From Triplophysa rosa (lineage: Eukaryota > Chordata > Actinopteri > Cypriniformes > Nemacheilidae): DNA of 64,000 bases. The notes under the pieces were generated by a model. It searched no databases. It was not told the DNA's origin and worked only from the letters and a program-made list of their open reading frames with translations. Where the stretch lies: contig NC_079913.1 in the NCBI RefSeq assembly GCF_024868665.1, positions 8,684,879 through 8,748,878 on the forward strand, written 5' to 3'. The translations under genes were made by a program, and so were the position numbers. Every line of letters begins with the position of its first letter. The first letter of the stretch is position 1. This document shows positions 22,146 to 33,800 of this stretch, in pieces.

Positions 22146-23770
22146 ATAGGTTTTGTTGTTGTTTATTTGTTTTTTGTTTTCATACAAATGCAGGTTGTAG
22201 GTGATTATAATTGTATCTCTGTTGTTGTGCAGTGGTGTTAGTTTAGCAGCATTGCGACATCATTATATAGTGATGGGTGGGCACATTCGTAACATATTTT
22301 TCATAATGTATTTACATATTACACATACACCACGTGTAATACAATGGAATGAATAAGACATATACATGTATTTAAATAAGACATTATATAAATGTACTGA
22401 CATAAATTAATTGTAGAACACCCCAAAAGGCTAGTTTTGATGTCTATGTACATTATACAGATAAAAATACACTGCTATATTCTAAATTGGTCATTTTTCT
22501 GCAATAATAATTATAGTTATACATTTTTTAGTTAAATAGGCTGTGGTTTTATAAAGAGTAGCCTACGTTAAAATGGAATTTACAGTTCGTGATCTGTTCA
22601 CTTGATCTGATCTGAGCAGTCACATTGTGGCTCGTGCCACCTTAAACCATAAATTTATTGTCTACGTATATATCACAAAACTAAATCTTGAAGCCATATG
22701 AAACAAATGGTTTGTTAAACCTTTTGGGATTCTCGAATCTCATAAATGTTTTATTATGATTCGCTAAAAACTTCTGCCTTAAATAAGATCAACTAAAAGC
22801 ATCCACAGCAATGCAGTTAAATTGAAAGACAGATAGACATAGATAAATGCCTTCATTGTGTTAGGTAAGCCTATAAATAATACAGGCAAACCCTTTCCAC
22901 GTGCGTAAATGCTACTACAACCCCTTTACAAAAACACAAGTGGATTAACAATGCTTTGAGATGACTGTATCATGCCTCAGCTGACCTTGTTCTGGTTACT
23001 CACAGTGGGATTCTTGTGTTATTTTTAGTGATCCTGTCACGTTGCCTTATTTAGAAACAAATGAACTGCTTGCTTATTTCAGATTAATTAAATTAAACGT
23101 TGTGTTAAAGATTTACCTTACAAAAACGTAATAATTGCCCTAATAATAAAAATATAATAAAGGCTTTACAAATAATCTCAAGAAATAAACATTTTATTTT
23201 AATTAATTATTCGTATTATAATTGTGGATTCAGGTGAATTCAGGAAGTCCATTGAAATGGACGGTACTCAGTCTTGTGATTTTTATTCCTGTTTACTGTG
23301 TAATGTTCATTGAAAAAAACATCAGCGTTTACATATTTAGTGTACATTCAGAACCGCTGCCTTTCAGTGCCATCTTGTGGTCAATGAGGGCAGTGAATAA
23401 TTACGCACTGTCTGTTATTACATTGTTAACAAAAAATTATTATGCACCGACGGCAGACCACCGCTGTCAGAAATATAGAGTTCTCAGTGGTTTACATTTA
23501 TTTTACCTTTAGTGCTAAAAGCGAATGGAAGACAGCAGTGAATCGAATTACCGCAAATTACCTCTCACTGCTAACAGCCGTTTGACCGACATGGGCTTTC
23601 CCTGAATTTTCTGGCACTCTGATTTATGACAAAATGCGTTTTTGTCGTCTGTTTTACAAACTACCTTACAAAAATGAAATCATAACCTATTAAATCTCAG
23701 ACGAGTTACCTATGGCTGGCCAGGAGAATGGACAGGACTTGTTGAAGCGTTTGAGAAAAATCGAGGCACC
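22146..23770. other. Intergenic DNA between socs2 and ncaph2
   Basis: AT-rich non-coding sequence. I see no splice-flanked conserved exon, no clear transposon termini and no RNA gene. The open frame at 23222-23512 (plus) has no recognisable family and no supporting context. Confidence 0.5.
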
Positions 23771-23782
23771 TCCAAACCCGCA

Positions 23783-23980
23783 GGGGGCGGTGGTTCACTT
23801 GACTTCCGACGTGACGTCACGCACGCGGCAAAAGCAAAAATGACACAAGCGCGGCACTTCCTGAAAGTTTTCCTTTAGATTTAGATTCGTTATACAACAT
23901 CCTGGCGAAAACACTTTACATTCAGAAAAACAACAACAAGAGGTTTTATTTAACAACCGTTGCTGATTCGCATATTGAAG
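23783..23980 (+). promoter_or_regulatory. Putative ncaph2 promoter and non-coding exon 1
   Basis: A GC box (GGGGGCGG, 23783-23790) is followed by a perfect palindromic CRE (TGACGTCA, 23812-23819) in a short CpG-rich patch. A good donor (ATTGAAG|gtgagc) lies at 23980/23981, 485 bp upstream of the ncaph2 start codon. This fits a TATA-less housekeeping promoter with a 5' UTR exon ending at 23980. It would splice to the acceptor at about 24445 (tttgcag), 19 bp before the ATG. Motifs are seen; function is inferred. Confidence 0.5.
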
Positions 23981-24464
23981 GTGAGCAGGCTGATACTCGA
24001 TCTTCACGCTTGATCTTTAAGTTAACGTTAGTGTTGTGAGCGGTTGCTATGCCATTAATATATTAACATTAACTGATTAAATTGATGTTAATTTCAGTTG
24101 AACAGATCTCATATCATATACTGAAAACTTACATTGACTTAATGGTCAGATAATACAGTTCTGTTTGTTTTGATTGTAAGTTAGTTATTAGACAGCAATG
24201 AAGTCAGTATTAAATTTCAGATAACGTTAATCGATGGTTTGTTTGTTTGCTGAAAACCTCAATTTAAACAACTCTACAGTGTAAAAGTAAAACAAGTCTT
24301 CTGACATAACTGATCTTGTCTCAGTGGTCTTTGAAATTTATAAACACTGTAGTCTTAACTGGCTGTTGTTGCTTTGGGATGATCAAAAATACCGGTGAAG
24401 GATTCAGAATTGTTCAAATAAGGTCTGCTAAAATTAGCATTTGCAGGAAACAATACACGAACTC

Positions 24465-27400
24465 ATGGATTCTGCAGAGACGAGATATGCTCACCTGCTG
24501 CAACCCCTGCGAGATCTGACTAAAAACTGGGACATCGACCTGGCCAGCCAGCTCGGAGAGTATCTAGATGAAGTGAGAACGAATGAATGAAACCTTGATC
24601 ATTTAAAGGTGCCATTGCTATTATAACGTTTTATAATGTTGTTCTCTTGGTTGTTGACAGCTGGATCAGATGACTATTTCATTTGATGGCGGAAAAACCA
24701 TGATGAACTTTGCAGAAGCTGCACTTTTAATTCAAGGATCAACATGCATCTATGGTAGAAAGGTAAACATATTTGATGTTAAGTCAAATAAGTCTCATAT
24801 TAGCCTAGTGGTGCACGTCCAACAAGTATTTCAGGTTTTGTGTTTCATTGTTTACCTTTACTAATAAATTGGAAAGAAAATTAAGATGCTTACACTTTTT
24901 GTCCCTGAATTTAAAGGTGGAGCTCCTTCACACTCTAGTGTTTCAAACATTGGACTACATCTCTAACAAAAACAAAAAGTAAGTGTTCTGGACATCCAGT
25001 TTCTGTTTTTTCTTTAATGAGAATTTAGCCATATGTTGTGGTTTTCTATACAGAGACATTGTTATGCTATATGTGCTGCTGTATTTTAATAGACATGATA
25101 AACAAGGTTCTTCGGCAGATGGTAATCAAGGCAAAGCCTCTGCACACAATGAAGAAGATGATTGTGAGGTGTGTGAATTATTAATAGCATAACAAAATTA
25201 TTGTATATTTTGTGATGCATCATATGAGCGATTTGTTTTTTTACACAGTTTGATGAGATTGAGCAAAATGAGAATGTTAACTCTGTGAATTTAACAATGA
25301 AAGATCCAACAGAGGTGAGTTCGGTTACGTCCCTTTAGAACCATGTTAATGTTACATGTTACAGTATTAATGTTAACACCAAACTCCATTTGTGAGCTTA
25401 CTTCATCTATGTTTTCTTATAGCCTGTAAAGATTATCCGTCTTCCTCCTGAATCTCTCATTCCTGCAGAATCACTGGAGAAGCAGAAATACCCTCTTTTC
25501 AGGTAAAGACTGTAACCCAAACAGACCTGCATATAATTTAATGCTCATCTGTGTATTTGCATGAACTGCTAAAGTATAGAGTCCTTAACTCCATGTTTTA
25601 TTTCCTTGTGTGCGAAAATGTCTCACCATAGTGATTGAAAAAAATCTGTGTCCGACAGCCTCAAAGGAGAGATTCTAGGCAGCTGTAAGGATTATCGGAT
25701 TAATAATTTCTCTATGGATGAAATTGGGCTGATGCGTCTGGGATCTTCACACACTAATTTACACAAGGACGTCTCTGAAAACCAGTACAACATGTCTGTA
25801 CATGCACCACCTGTGCACTTAGAGACAGGTGAGGACATAGTTATGACTTATATGGCACTGTCCATTGGGACTTGTGAAATGAAATCTGCAAATACTATTT
25901 TTTTTACTAACTTTGGTCATTGTCATCTGGTGTTCAGAAGGTGTAGCTGAGGTTGGTGGTGGTCATGATGATGATGATGGTGATGCAGAGGTTCTTCCTC
26001 CACTAGAAGACCACGGCATGGAGGTGGAGTCTGAGGAGTGGGTTGAAAGACATCAGGTATCAAAACACTGGTATGGAATATAAATGGTCTCTCGGAGTCT
26101 GTTGAATTAAGTTGTAATGTTTCTCTTGTCGTCTTTGATTTGTTGGAGGCCCCCAGTGAGGGAAGGACGTTGAGGCCGAGACCTCAAATACAACCAGTGA
26201 CAGAGGAGCCCAAAAAGCTTAAGGTATAAAGCAGCAGTCAACTAAAAACCTACAGTAAAAGAAATGACATCTTTCACATTTACAAAGAATAAGGTCACCT
26301 TCACACATTAAATAGATTTTATATTTCATTTTTAATTTCATCATGGCCTCTCAGAAGTAAGCAATTATATGTGCACATTTCTAGGAAATTGTGGACCCTT
26401 GGAAATGGCATGACTCATATGCTGCATTTGGGGAGGACAAGCCTCTGAAAACAGGTGCGTGCTAATTTTGTAATGCTATAAAAATGTGTAATGCTTCTAC
26501 TGAAAATAACTGAAAGACCTTTTCTAAACTCGCTGATTTCTAGGAAAATGTTGCAAAGTGCCAGCAGGACTTGAGGAATCGGGAAAGAGGAAGCGCAAGG
26601 GTCCTTCAAAACTGCAGGACTTTGGGAGCTGGTATTCGAAAGCCTGTAAATTGGCTTTATTTATTCAGATATTGATAAAGGAGAGTTATCTGTATATACC
26701 TGTATGTGAAGATAATTTTTAAATGGTTTGTTTTGCTTTTTACAGTTGAGACTGCAGACCGCAAGCTTAAGAATGGACCTACTTATCCTGGTAATGCTCT
26801 GGGACATTGTGAAAAATTAGTTTCCTGCAAGAAGTTGTATTAACTTCTGATATTCTTTTTTATAATTGCAGACCTTAATTATATCTTTGTGAGTAAAATG
26901 GGTCAGCGTCTGAAAGTACAGAAGCAGATTCTCCGGACAAGGGTAAATATTATTTTTGACTATATGTGTATAAGAGATAATTCATTTGTAATATGTTGCG
27001 TAACTAGTAAATTTCTATTTTAGGGTGTTTTCGTATCTGATGAGGAGCTGAAGAAAACTTTCTTGGAACCAGAGAATCTTGAAGGCCAGATTGAGGAGGT
27101 CCTACATGCAGATGCAGGGGGTGAGACAAAAACAAACAAACAAAGTCATTAACAGTCATTACATTTGTATTTTTCTGAATTTCGTTTTATTCAGTCAAGA
27201 GCATTAATGTTTGGAAATGACTTAAAAACCTCTCAACGTTAACGGTTTTGTGGTTATTTTTTGCTTCAGGTGAGGACTTTTCAGATCATGAACATGACAA
27301 CTTGGTCGATGAACTCGAACCTGCAGAACACCTTGGTGAACCAGAGCACATTTTTCAAGATTTGCATATGAGCCGCATGAGTTATGAAGATCTGGTGAAG

Positions 27401-28167
27401 AAGAGCGTGGTATGTGCTGACAATAATCACACAAATGATTTTTTGGAAAAATAAGATCTTTGAAGTATATGATTGGAAGTAGTAATTAATTCTTCATGAA
27501 TTTTCTGTATGTAGGATCTGTTTTTGGTGAACTCTCAGAAGTACGCACAGGAGACAGCATTGTCACGAAGGGTTAAGGAGTGGGAGGATGGAATCAATCC
27601 TCATCTTGCCGCTCAGGTAATGTTGAATAGATCTTTAATGCTTGTATCATCTTAAAAATACTTCAAGAAAATTTTCAATGGTATCAATTCAATTGTACAA
27701 ACAGATTTATTTATTAATGTTTTAAGTGGCTTTTTTGCACAGGAAACACGTCCAGTTTTTGACATCCACGAGTATGGAGACAGAATCGTTCAGGCGCTCT
27801 CTAATGTCGGGGTAAAAAAATCATTTGCTTTCGTTGTTAAAGGGAAGGAGAACACAGAAGCCTGCAGATACATGCTGGCTGCACTACAGCTGGTGAGTAT
27901 ACAAACAAATTACCCACAAGTCCAGTCCACCATTTAGTCATGATTTACCAACAAACAGGAATACAGTTACATGTAATCCAGAGTCTCTGAGTTTACGATC
28001 TGACATGCCCTCTTTTATTGCAGGCCAATGATTACACAGTGGAGATTGACAAGGGGGAGGGGCTTGAGGAATGTGTAGATACAATGGAGCTCACGTTGCT
28101 CACTACACAGAGAGCTCATGAACGTCTCAAAACCTACAACGCACCCTCTGCAACAGATACTCCCTAA
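24465..28167 (+). CDS. ncaph2: ncaph2, condensin-2 complex subunit H2 (18 coding exons)
   Basis: Coding exons: 24465-24572, 24661-24762, 24917-24978, 25093-25168, 25249-25314, 25423-25502, 25659-25828, 25938-26056, 26149-26223, 26385-26454, 26544-26645, 26746-26790, 26872-26942, 27024-27120, 27270-27409, 27515-27616, 27743-27892, 28024-28167. They sum to 1,779 nt, 592 residues, and every phase closes (human is about 605). NCAPH2 is the kleisin of condensin II, bridging the SMC2/SMC4 heads in the nucleus for mitotic chromosome assembly. The N-terminus ([13 protein letters not shown], then [20 protein letters not shown]) is the kleisin N domain. The middle is acidic and linker-like (HDDDDGDAE, then [12 protein letters not shown]). 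The C-terminal winged-helix part contains [11 protein letters not shown] and [12 protein letters not shown] and ends with ANDYTVEI and [14 protein letters not shown]. An AATAAA at 28578-28583 is the probable poly(A) signal. Inside the 27743-27892 exon a GGG|gtaaaa sequence is read through in frame, so it is a decoy donor. Intact gene. Confidence 0.95.
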
Positions 28168-28997
28168 CAGAAAAACAGACTTTCTACACCTTAAGCTTCC
28201 ACAAAACTTTTAGTATATTTAAGTACTTGTCGGCTCATTCAAAAATGTATTATAGCTCTGCATTGCACTTCAATTTGTATTTGATCTTTACACATGCTTT
28301 TTATAGAGTGCTGAGATGTGGAAATAATTTGGAGGTGTTTTACACCTACTGTAATGCAAATGAGGCTGGCTCTCCTCTTTACGAGGTTAGATAGGGGTTT
28401 AACTGCACAGCAAAAATTATGATATACATATAAAATAGTTTTTTAAATGATTGAAATACCCAAACCCTAGGAAATGCATTGAAGATTAAATAACTGAAGC
28501 TTTTCTTTTCATCTTAAAGCTGCATTGCTATTATATTGTTGTATTATTTTTTATAGAATCACAGAAATATCTCACAAAATAAAAATATATAGCAGGTGAT
28601 GCTTATTACTTTGTTTTAAGGGTGCCATTTAAAGTTTGGAAAAATATCAATCCTGGGTCGTCGTATATTATACTAATTATAATAAGTAAAATTATTGGAT
28701 GATGTAATATTTTATCTGCATGATAAAATGTTTAATACTTTACTGAAATTGCACTATTCTGCAGTCAAATATTTTGTCCAATGACAACTAAACTTATCCC
28801 CTTGTATTATTAAATGATTCAAATTTAAACATCAACATTTCGTGCAAATTGGTCATTTTCAAAAAATGACTCCCTATTAAACGACACAAAATTCACTAAA
28901 TTTACTTTGCTAATGAACAACTGATTTTACATTATTCCTTACTTGTGCAAACAAAGAGCTACAATAAATCTGAAATTTTGCAACTACATATACAAAG

Positions 28998-29906
28998 TTA
29001 TTCTGGAAATAATTTAACATGGTTTTTCATGTGATTACGAATACTCTCTGCAATCTGGGTGTCGTTTTTCATTCTGTTGTAGTAATCTAAAAAGAGTCCT
29101 TCTGGATTAATCAAGTAGATTAGGATGGTGTGGTCCACAATATAATCACCATCCTCATCTTTAGGGCCAGCGCTGGCGTAGACCCTATAATCCCGCCCTG
29201 CTTCCTTCACCTCCTCTGGAGTGCCTGTCAGTCCAACCAGCCGTGGATGAAAGTCTTTCACGTACTTAGCCATAGCCGCCACATCATCTCTCTCGGGATC
29301 AACTGTGATAAACAGTGGCTGAACAGGGGGCATGCTCGAGTCTTTGTCTAGAATACGTACCACACTGGTCATTTTATCCAGCTCATCAGGGCAGATATCG
29401 GGACAGTGGGTGAAGCCGAAGTATAAGAGCACCCAATGACCCAAGTAGTCGCTTTTGGTCCTGCGCTGGCCTGTGTGGTCCACCAGGCTGAAACCTCCCT
29501 GTCCAACAGCCACCTTTCTCAACTGCTCCAGTCTTTGCTTCTGAAGTCTCTGATGCTTCTCCTGGTACACATACCACCACGTACCAATGAAACCACCTCC
29601 GAACAGCAGAGTCACTGCCAGACGATTACGCAGTTTGATCCCTGGAGTTTTAGAGGGGCCCTGGGAATGGACAGCTCTTTGTGTTATTAATAAATGATGT
29701 GATGGACGGTAGCATGGAAAAGAAAATCCATAAGCCAGCATCTTGAAATGGACTTGGGAGTTCTTGAAAGTTCTGCATGAGGAGAAAATGGCGCTTGGAT
29801 TCAAAGGGTTATTTGTTTCCAGGTTGTGGGATGTTTTAACGGTCGATCGTAAGATGCTCCAAATCACATGTGAGGAGAGTCCTCTTAGCCTGCCTAACTT
29901 CAACAT
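28998..29906 (-). CDS. sco2: sco2, mitochondrial copper chaperone for cytochrome c oxidase
   Basis: One uninterrupted coding exon of 302 residues, as in mammals, where the SCO2 coding region is also a single exon. The N-terminus is basic and hydroxylated (mitochondrial targeting). A membrane segment lies at about 95-113, followed by a thioredoxin-fold SCO domain. The copper site is visible: Cys168 and Cys172 in THCPDICPDE, and His259 in DYIVDHT. The conserved FITVDPERDD and YRVYASAGPKDEDGDYIVDH blocks make SCO certain. I assign SCO2 rather than SCO1 from the neighbouring ncaph2 (adjacent in human too) and the single-exon structure. The protein sits in the inner membrane facing the intermembrane space and matures the CuA site of COX2. 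I took the start at 29906. The frame stays open to 29999, but an acceptor-like tract (cttcatcag at about 29929) suggests that part is intron, so a 5' UTR exon lies further right. A possible minus-strand ATTAAA poly(A) signal is at 28736-28731. Confidence 0.93.
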   Translation of the reverse strand: MLKLGRLRGLSSHVIWSILRSTVKTSHNLETNNPLNPSAIFSSCRTFKNSQVHFKMLAYGFSFPCYRPSHHLLITQRAVHSQGPSKTPGIKLRNRLAVTLLFGGGFIGTWWYVYQEKHQRLQKQRLEQLRKVAVGQGGFSLVDHTGQRRTKSDYLGHWVLLYFGFTHCPDICPDELDKMTSVVRILDKDSSMPPVQPLFITVDPERDDVAAMAKYVKDFHPRLVGLTGTPEEVKEAGRDYRVYASAGPKDEDGDYIVDHTILIYLINPEGLFLDYYNRMKNDTQIAESIRNHMKNHVKLFPE

Positions 29907-29999
29907 CTTCAGGATACATGAAGTCCAACTGATGAAGACCAAGACAAAAAAATTAAAATAAGAGGAGAATGAGAATATGTTATGAATGCATAAATTCAA

Positions 30000-30894
30000 A
30001 GGTCTCCTAATTTGTCTTCCAAAAGGAGAAAGCTTTTCTGCCTGTTATTTCATTAATGTAAATTAGATGTGGACTATTTGACATTGAGATGTAACAGAAT
30101 TGATCATTTTAAAGTATCGTAGTTAGTAAATTTATTCGAATTTATATTAATTCATTGTAATTATTTCATCTGTTTAAAAAACAAATAGCAATGCACGTTT
30201 ACAATCTTAAACCGGTTTGAAAATCACCGATACCACATCCTGTCAATATGAAGTACGCTAAGTCGCTAACGTTACATTTAAAGATCTAGAGTCTAGAGAG
30301 TAAACTTCACATCTAAAATGTCACGTCAGTAACGTTACAGAGATGTTCTCATAATAAAAGAATTCAAATACGACCAACCCTGTAGTTACTGTCGACTGTC
30401 CTTACAGCAAAATTTAAACTTGAGCTTCACATGGGACATGATTGTACAACACTGAACGAAGGAAAACACTGCGTAGTTTCGACGTCGCAGATTCGTTTCA
30501 CAGAGCAAATCAGAAACCTAGACCATGTTGGAGTTGTTTAATTAAATAATAAATTATTATTAAATATGTCTGTACTATTCCTGATAAACAATTTTGGTTC
30601 ATTATAATTTTGTAGCGTGGTTTTACATTGGTATCTTAGTTTCGTCACAAACGAATCACAGCCACATATGGGAACCGAGTTGGCAAACTACAGTAACGGT
30701 AATCTTTTGTTCACAGACATATATGAACTAATCTGTTGTTAGGTCTCTGCACTGCAGTGTCTAAAAAGCTTATAAATACATTTAATGCAAAGGACATATT
30801 AAATAACGTTACACGCACATGCGCACGATGAAAGAGAGCGCGCTAGTGGTATCCATGACAACGAACTCAAACAGTTTGCACCCACAACTGAAAA
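30000..30894. promoter_or_regulatory. Shared head-to-head promoter region of sco2 (minus) and cfap54 (plus)
   Basis: The two start codons are 988 bp apart in opposite directions and no other gene fits between them. An X-box-like imperfect palindrome, GTATCC-AT-GACAAC, lies at 30849-30862, 32 bp upstream of the cfap54 ATG. RFX factors use such boxes at ciliary genes. No TATA box stands out. Part of the region must contain the sco2 5' UTR exon. Bidirectional promoter use is inference. Confidence 0.5.
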
Positions 30895-33800
30895 ATGGAG
30901 CCTGCACCGGCGTCCTATTACGGACCCCTGGATAAAAACAATCCAGTTTTATCAACTTTTCAAAGTGACCTTAAAGAGATCAAAGCTTATATAAAGAAAC
31001 TTTTAGGGTCTCCAAACGTGGACCACCGGTCCTACTCCAGAGGGTAAGAGATACTCAATGACAAAATGTTGGTCATAACCCAGCTAACACAGTACGTTCT
31101 GACGACGTCGCCAGTTCGTCTTCATTTGGTCACCGTGACATTACTTTATGACGTTCTGAGGACGTCTTTGCAACGTTACGTTTCTTAGAATTTTTGCTTA
31201 TGTTCCAGAAACGGACTAGCCACGTCCTCAAATAACGTCGTGAATTAATCCCATGGATAACGTTGTAGCGACGTGATGTACTGGTCTTCAGATAACCTGG
31301 ACACTGGTTATGTGGTTAATGAATCTGGTCATTTCTATTTATTATGTTATTGTGTGAAACATTTATGATCAGAGTAAAATCTGTTATAGCCTAATGTCAA
31401 GACGAATGCAATAAATCCCACTTCTGACAGCTATTAAACAGGAGTTTAATTCGATACCACAATTAAAACTGCGTTTCTTTTTATTTAGTGCGCGCACGCG
31501 CCTTTTCTGTTCTGCAAAGAGCCGCGCGCTCGCATCATTAAAGTATAGAAAGAATATTAATAAACCGCTAATCAGGCAGTGACGAAAAAAGAAATGAGTG
31601 ACGAAAAAATAAATGACCGTCATTTCTTTTTTCGTCACTGCCTGATACTCCTTTAGCGGTTTATTAATATTCTTTCTATACTTTATGCCTTACAGATGTG
31701 AGAGTAAACTCATATTTTAGTGATTTTAGATCGATTTGACGCGTTTAAATGAACGGACCCTGATGTTTGTGAATGTGACTAAGAAGCTTTTGATTGTTGT
31801 TTTTAAAAACGGACAACCTGCTAAACGTATGTAGTAAGACAACAATATAATGTTAAGCTTAAACATAATGTTTATTCATCTCTTTCAGTAAATATCTGCT
31901 TTAAATCCTCTATATTGTGTTGAAGTCTTTGATTATTTATGTAATGTACTACAGTATAAATCAAATATCTGATTGTGATGTACAGTGCTGTGTTGAGTTT
32001 TATAATCGTTATACTGTGCTTTATACATATTTGAATAGAGAATTACTCCAATTAATTTAATCATCCATGTGAGGGATGATAATTGTTTAAATTAAAGAAA
32101 TAAAAAAGATTTTAACAACTTGACTGTTTGGTCGTTCGGACGTCCCAGAAACGTTAGTTGGTACGTCGCTGCGACGAATATGGTACGTTCCAGGTATGTC
32201 TTCAGGAGGTAATCACCATGTCCCAACAACGTCCAATGTTACGTCCTAAGGAAGAAAATGGGAATCACAAAGTTACGTCGCTGGAAAGTTATTATGGTAC
32301 GTCGTGGCAACGAATATGGTCCGGTCCAGGTACGTCGTCACAACGTAACTGTGTTAGCTGGGGATTTATCAAACTAGCTCAAGTTCATTTGTGATTATTG
32401 TAGTATTTGTATTCAGTATTTGTGTAACGTAACATGATAACTACAATTAGCATTAGATTGATTTTATTTAAAGTGCAAACAGTTATTGTGTGTGTGTGAC
32501 TGACAGGTCCATAAAGCTGTTTGAAACATGGAACAAATATAAATCTCGCCTCCCTACACCTTATTTTGAAGAGCATCTGATGAAAATAGCAGATTTCCTC
32601 TTTGCCAATAAGGTAGTTACCACTTATTAAAATGCAATTACTGAAATGTAATTCAATTTTCAATCATTTTAGATGCAGTGCAATGCTGAAATTGTTTCAT
32701 TTGTATACATTCCAAAGCTTTACAGACTTGCTCTCTGGCAAGGCTACAGACTCTATCTGCAGCAGTTTTCCACTATAAGCTTGGAGAGCATAGAAGATGT
32801 GGAACATTTCAAGCAGACTTACTTTTCGGATGGTCTTGATACAAAGAGAGCTCCACTTACGGTAAGAGATACGTTTGCATATGTTTCATTTGGTTTTCAA
32901 TAATTTTGTGTCATATTTCATTGATAAAATTTGATCTGCGTGTCTGCTAGCTTCGAGCTCTTCAGGGAGAATGTCAATGCATCTTCCATTTGGAGAGAGA
33001 GAAAGGCGAACTGCCAGACAGCAGTGGTGTCCAGAGGATGCTGAGCATCCTGGGATTTCTGCGGATTCTGATGCAGGCTGTTCTGCCCTATGAAAGCCTA
33101 TGCTGGATATTGTACAATGGTACTGTACTTCGACAATATTTCTAAGTGTTTTATATAAAAGTGACAATAAATTGTGTTTGTGACTCGTTTTTGTCTAAAT
33201 ACTGTATTTCTTTAGGATCATTGCACATCTACAACATATGCAGATTCCTGATGTCTGTGGGTCATGCAACAGAGGTTATATAAGTTATACATGTTTTGTT
33301 AGCACACACATATATGGTGTAATTTTGTTTATTTATACATTTTAAACATTTCACCTTTCATTCAGGTTTTAGAGTACTTACTATGGGCTTGTACATGCCT
33401 CGAGACCTCTATTCCTTTGCTGAATCCCAGCTTCCTGTCATGGAGGGCCACACTGTATTGTGCAGTGTGTGAATGTTATTTTTATGACCAGGCGGCAGTT
33501 CGAGCAGAGGTGGGCTTGATATCAAAACAGTGTTTATAACTGCTCTATACATCACTTTATGATTGATATCCAAGATCATATAATGAGACCATATATGGAT
33601 TTTCTTCTTTCTTACCTGTGGTTTTGCCTTTTTTTGGTGATTGTAGGTTTTTGCACGAAGAGCTCTCGGCAAGATAAGTGAACTGATCGAGCTGGAGGAG
33701 ATGACTGGCTCTCCGATGCCATCTGAGACCCAACAAGCTTATAAAGAGACCTCTATAAAAGTGAGAATCACAGTCTACGTAGAACACCCAGCTGTTCATA

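Noticed and set aside
29907..29999. 31-residue N-terminal extension of sco2
   Set aside because: A pyrimidine-rich acceptor precedes position 29929 and the sequence is intron-like; the ATG at 29906 gives a normal mitochondrial targeting start.
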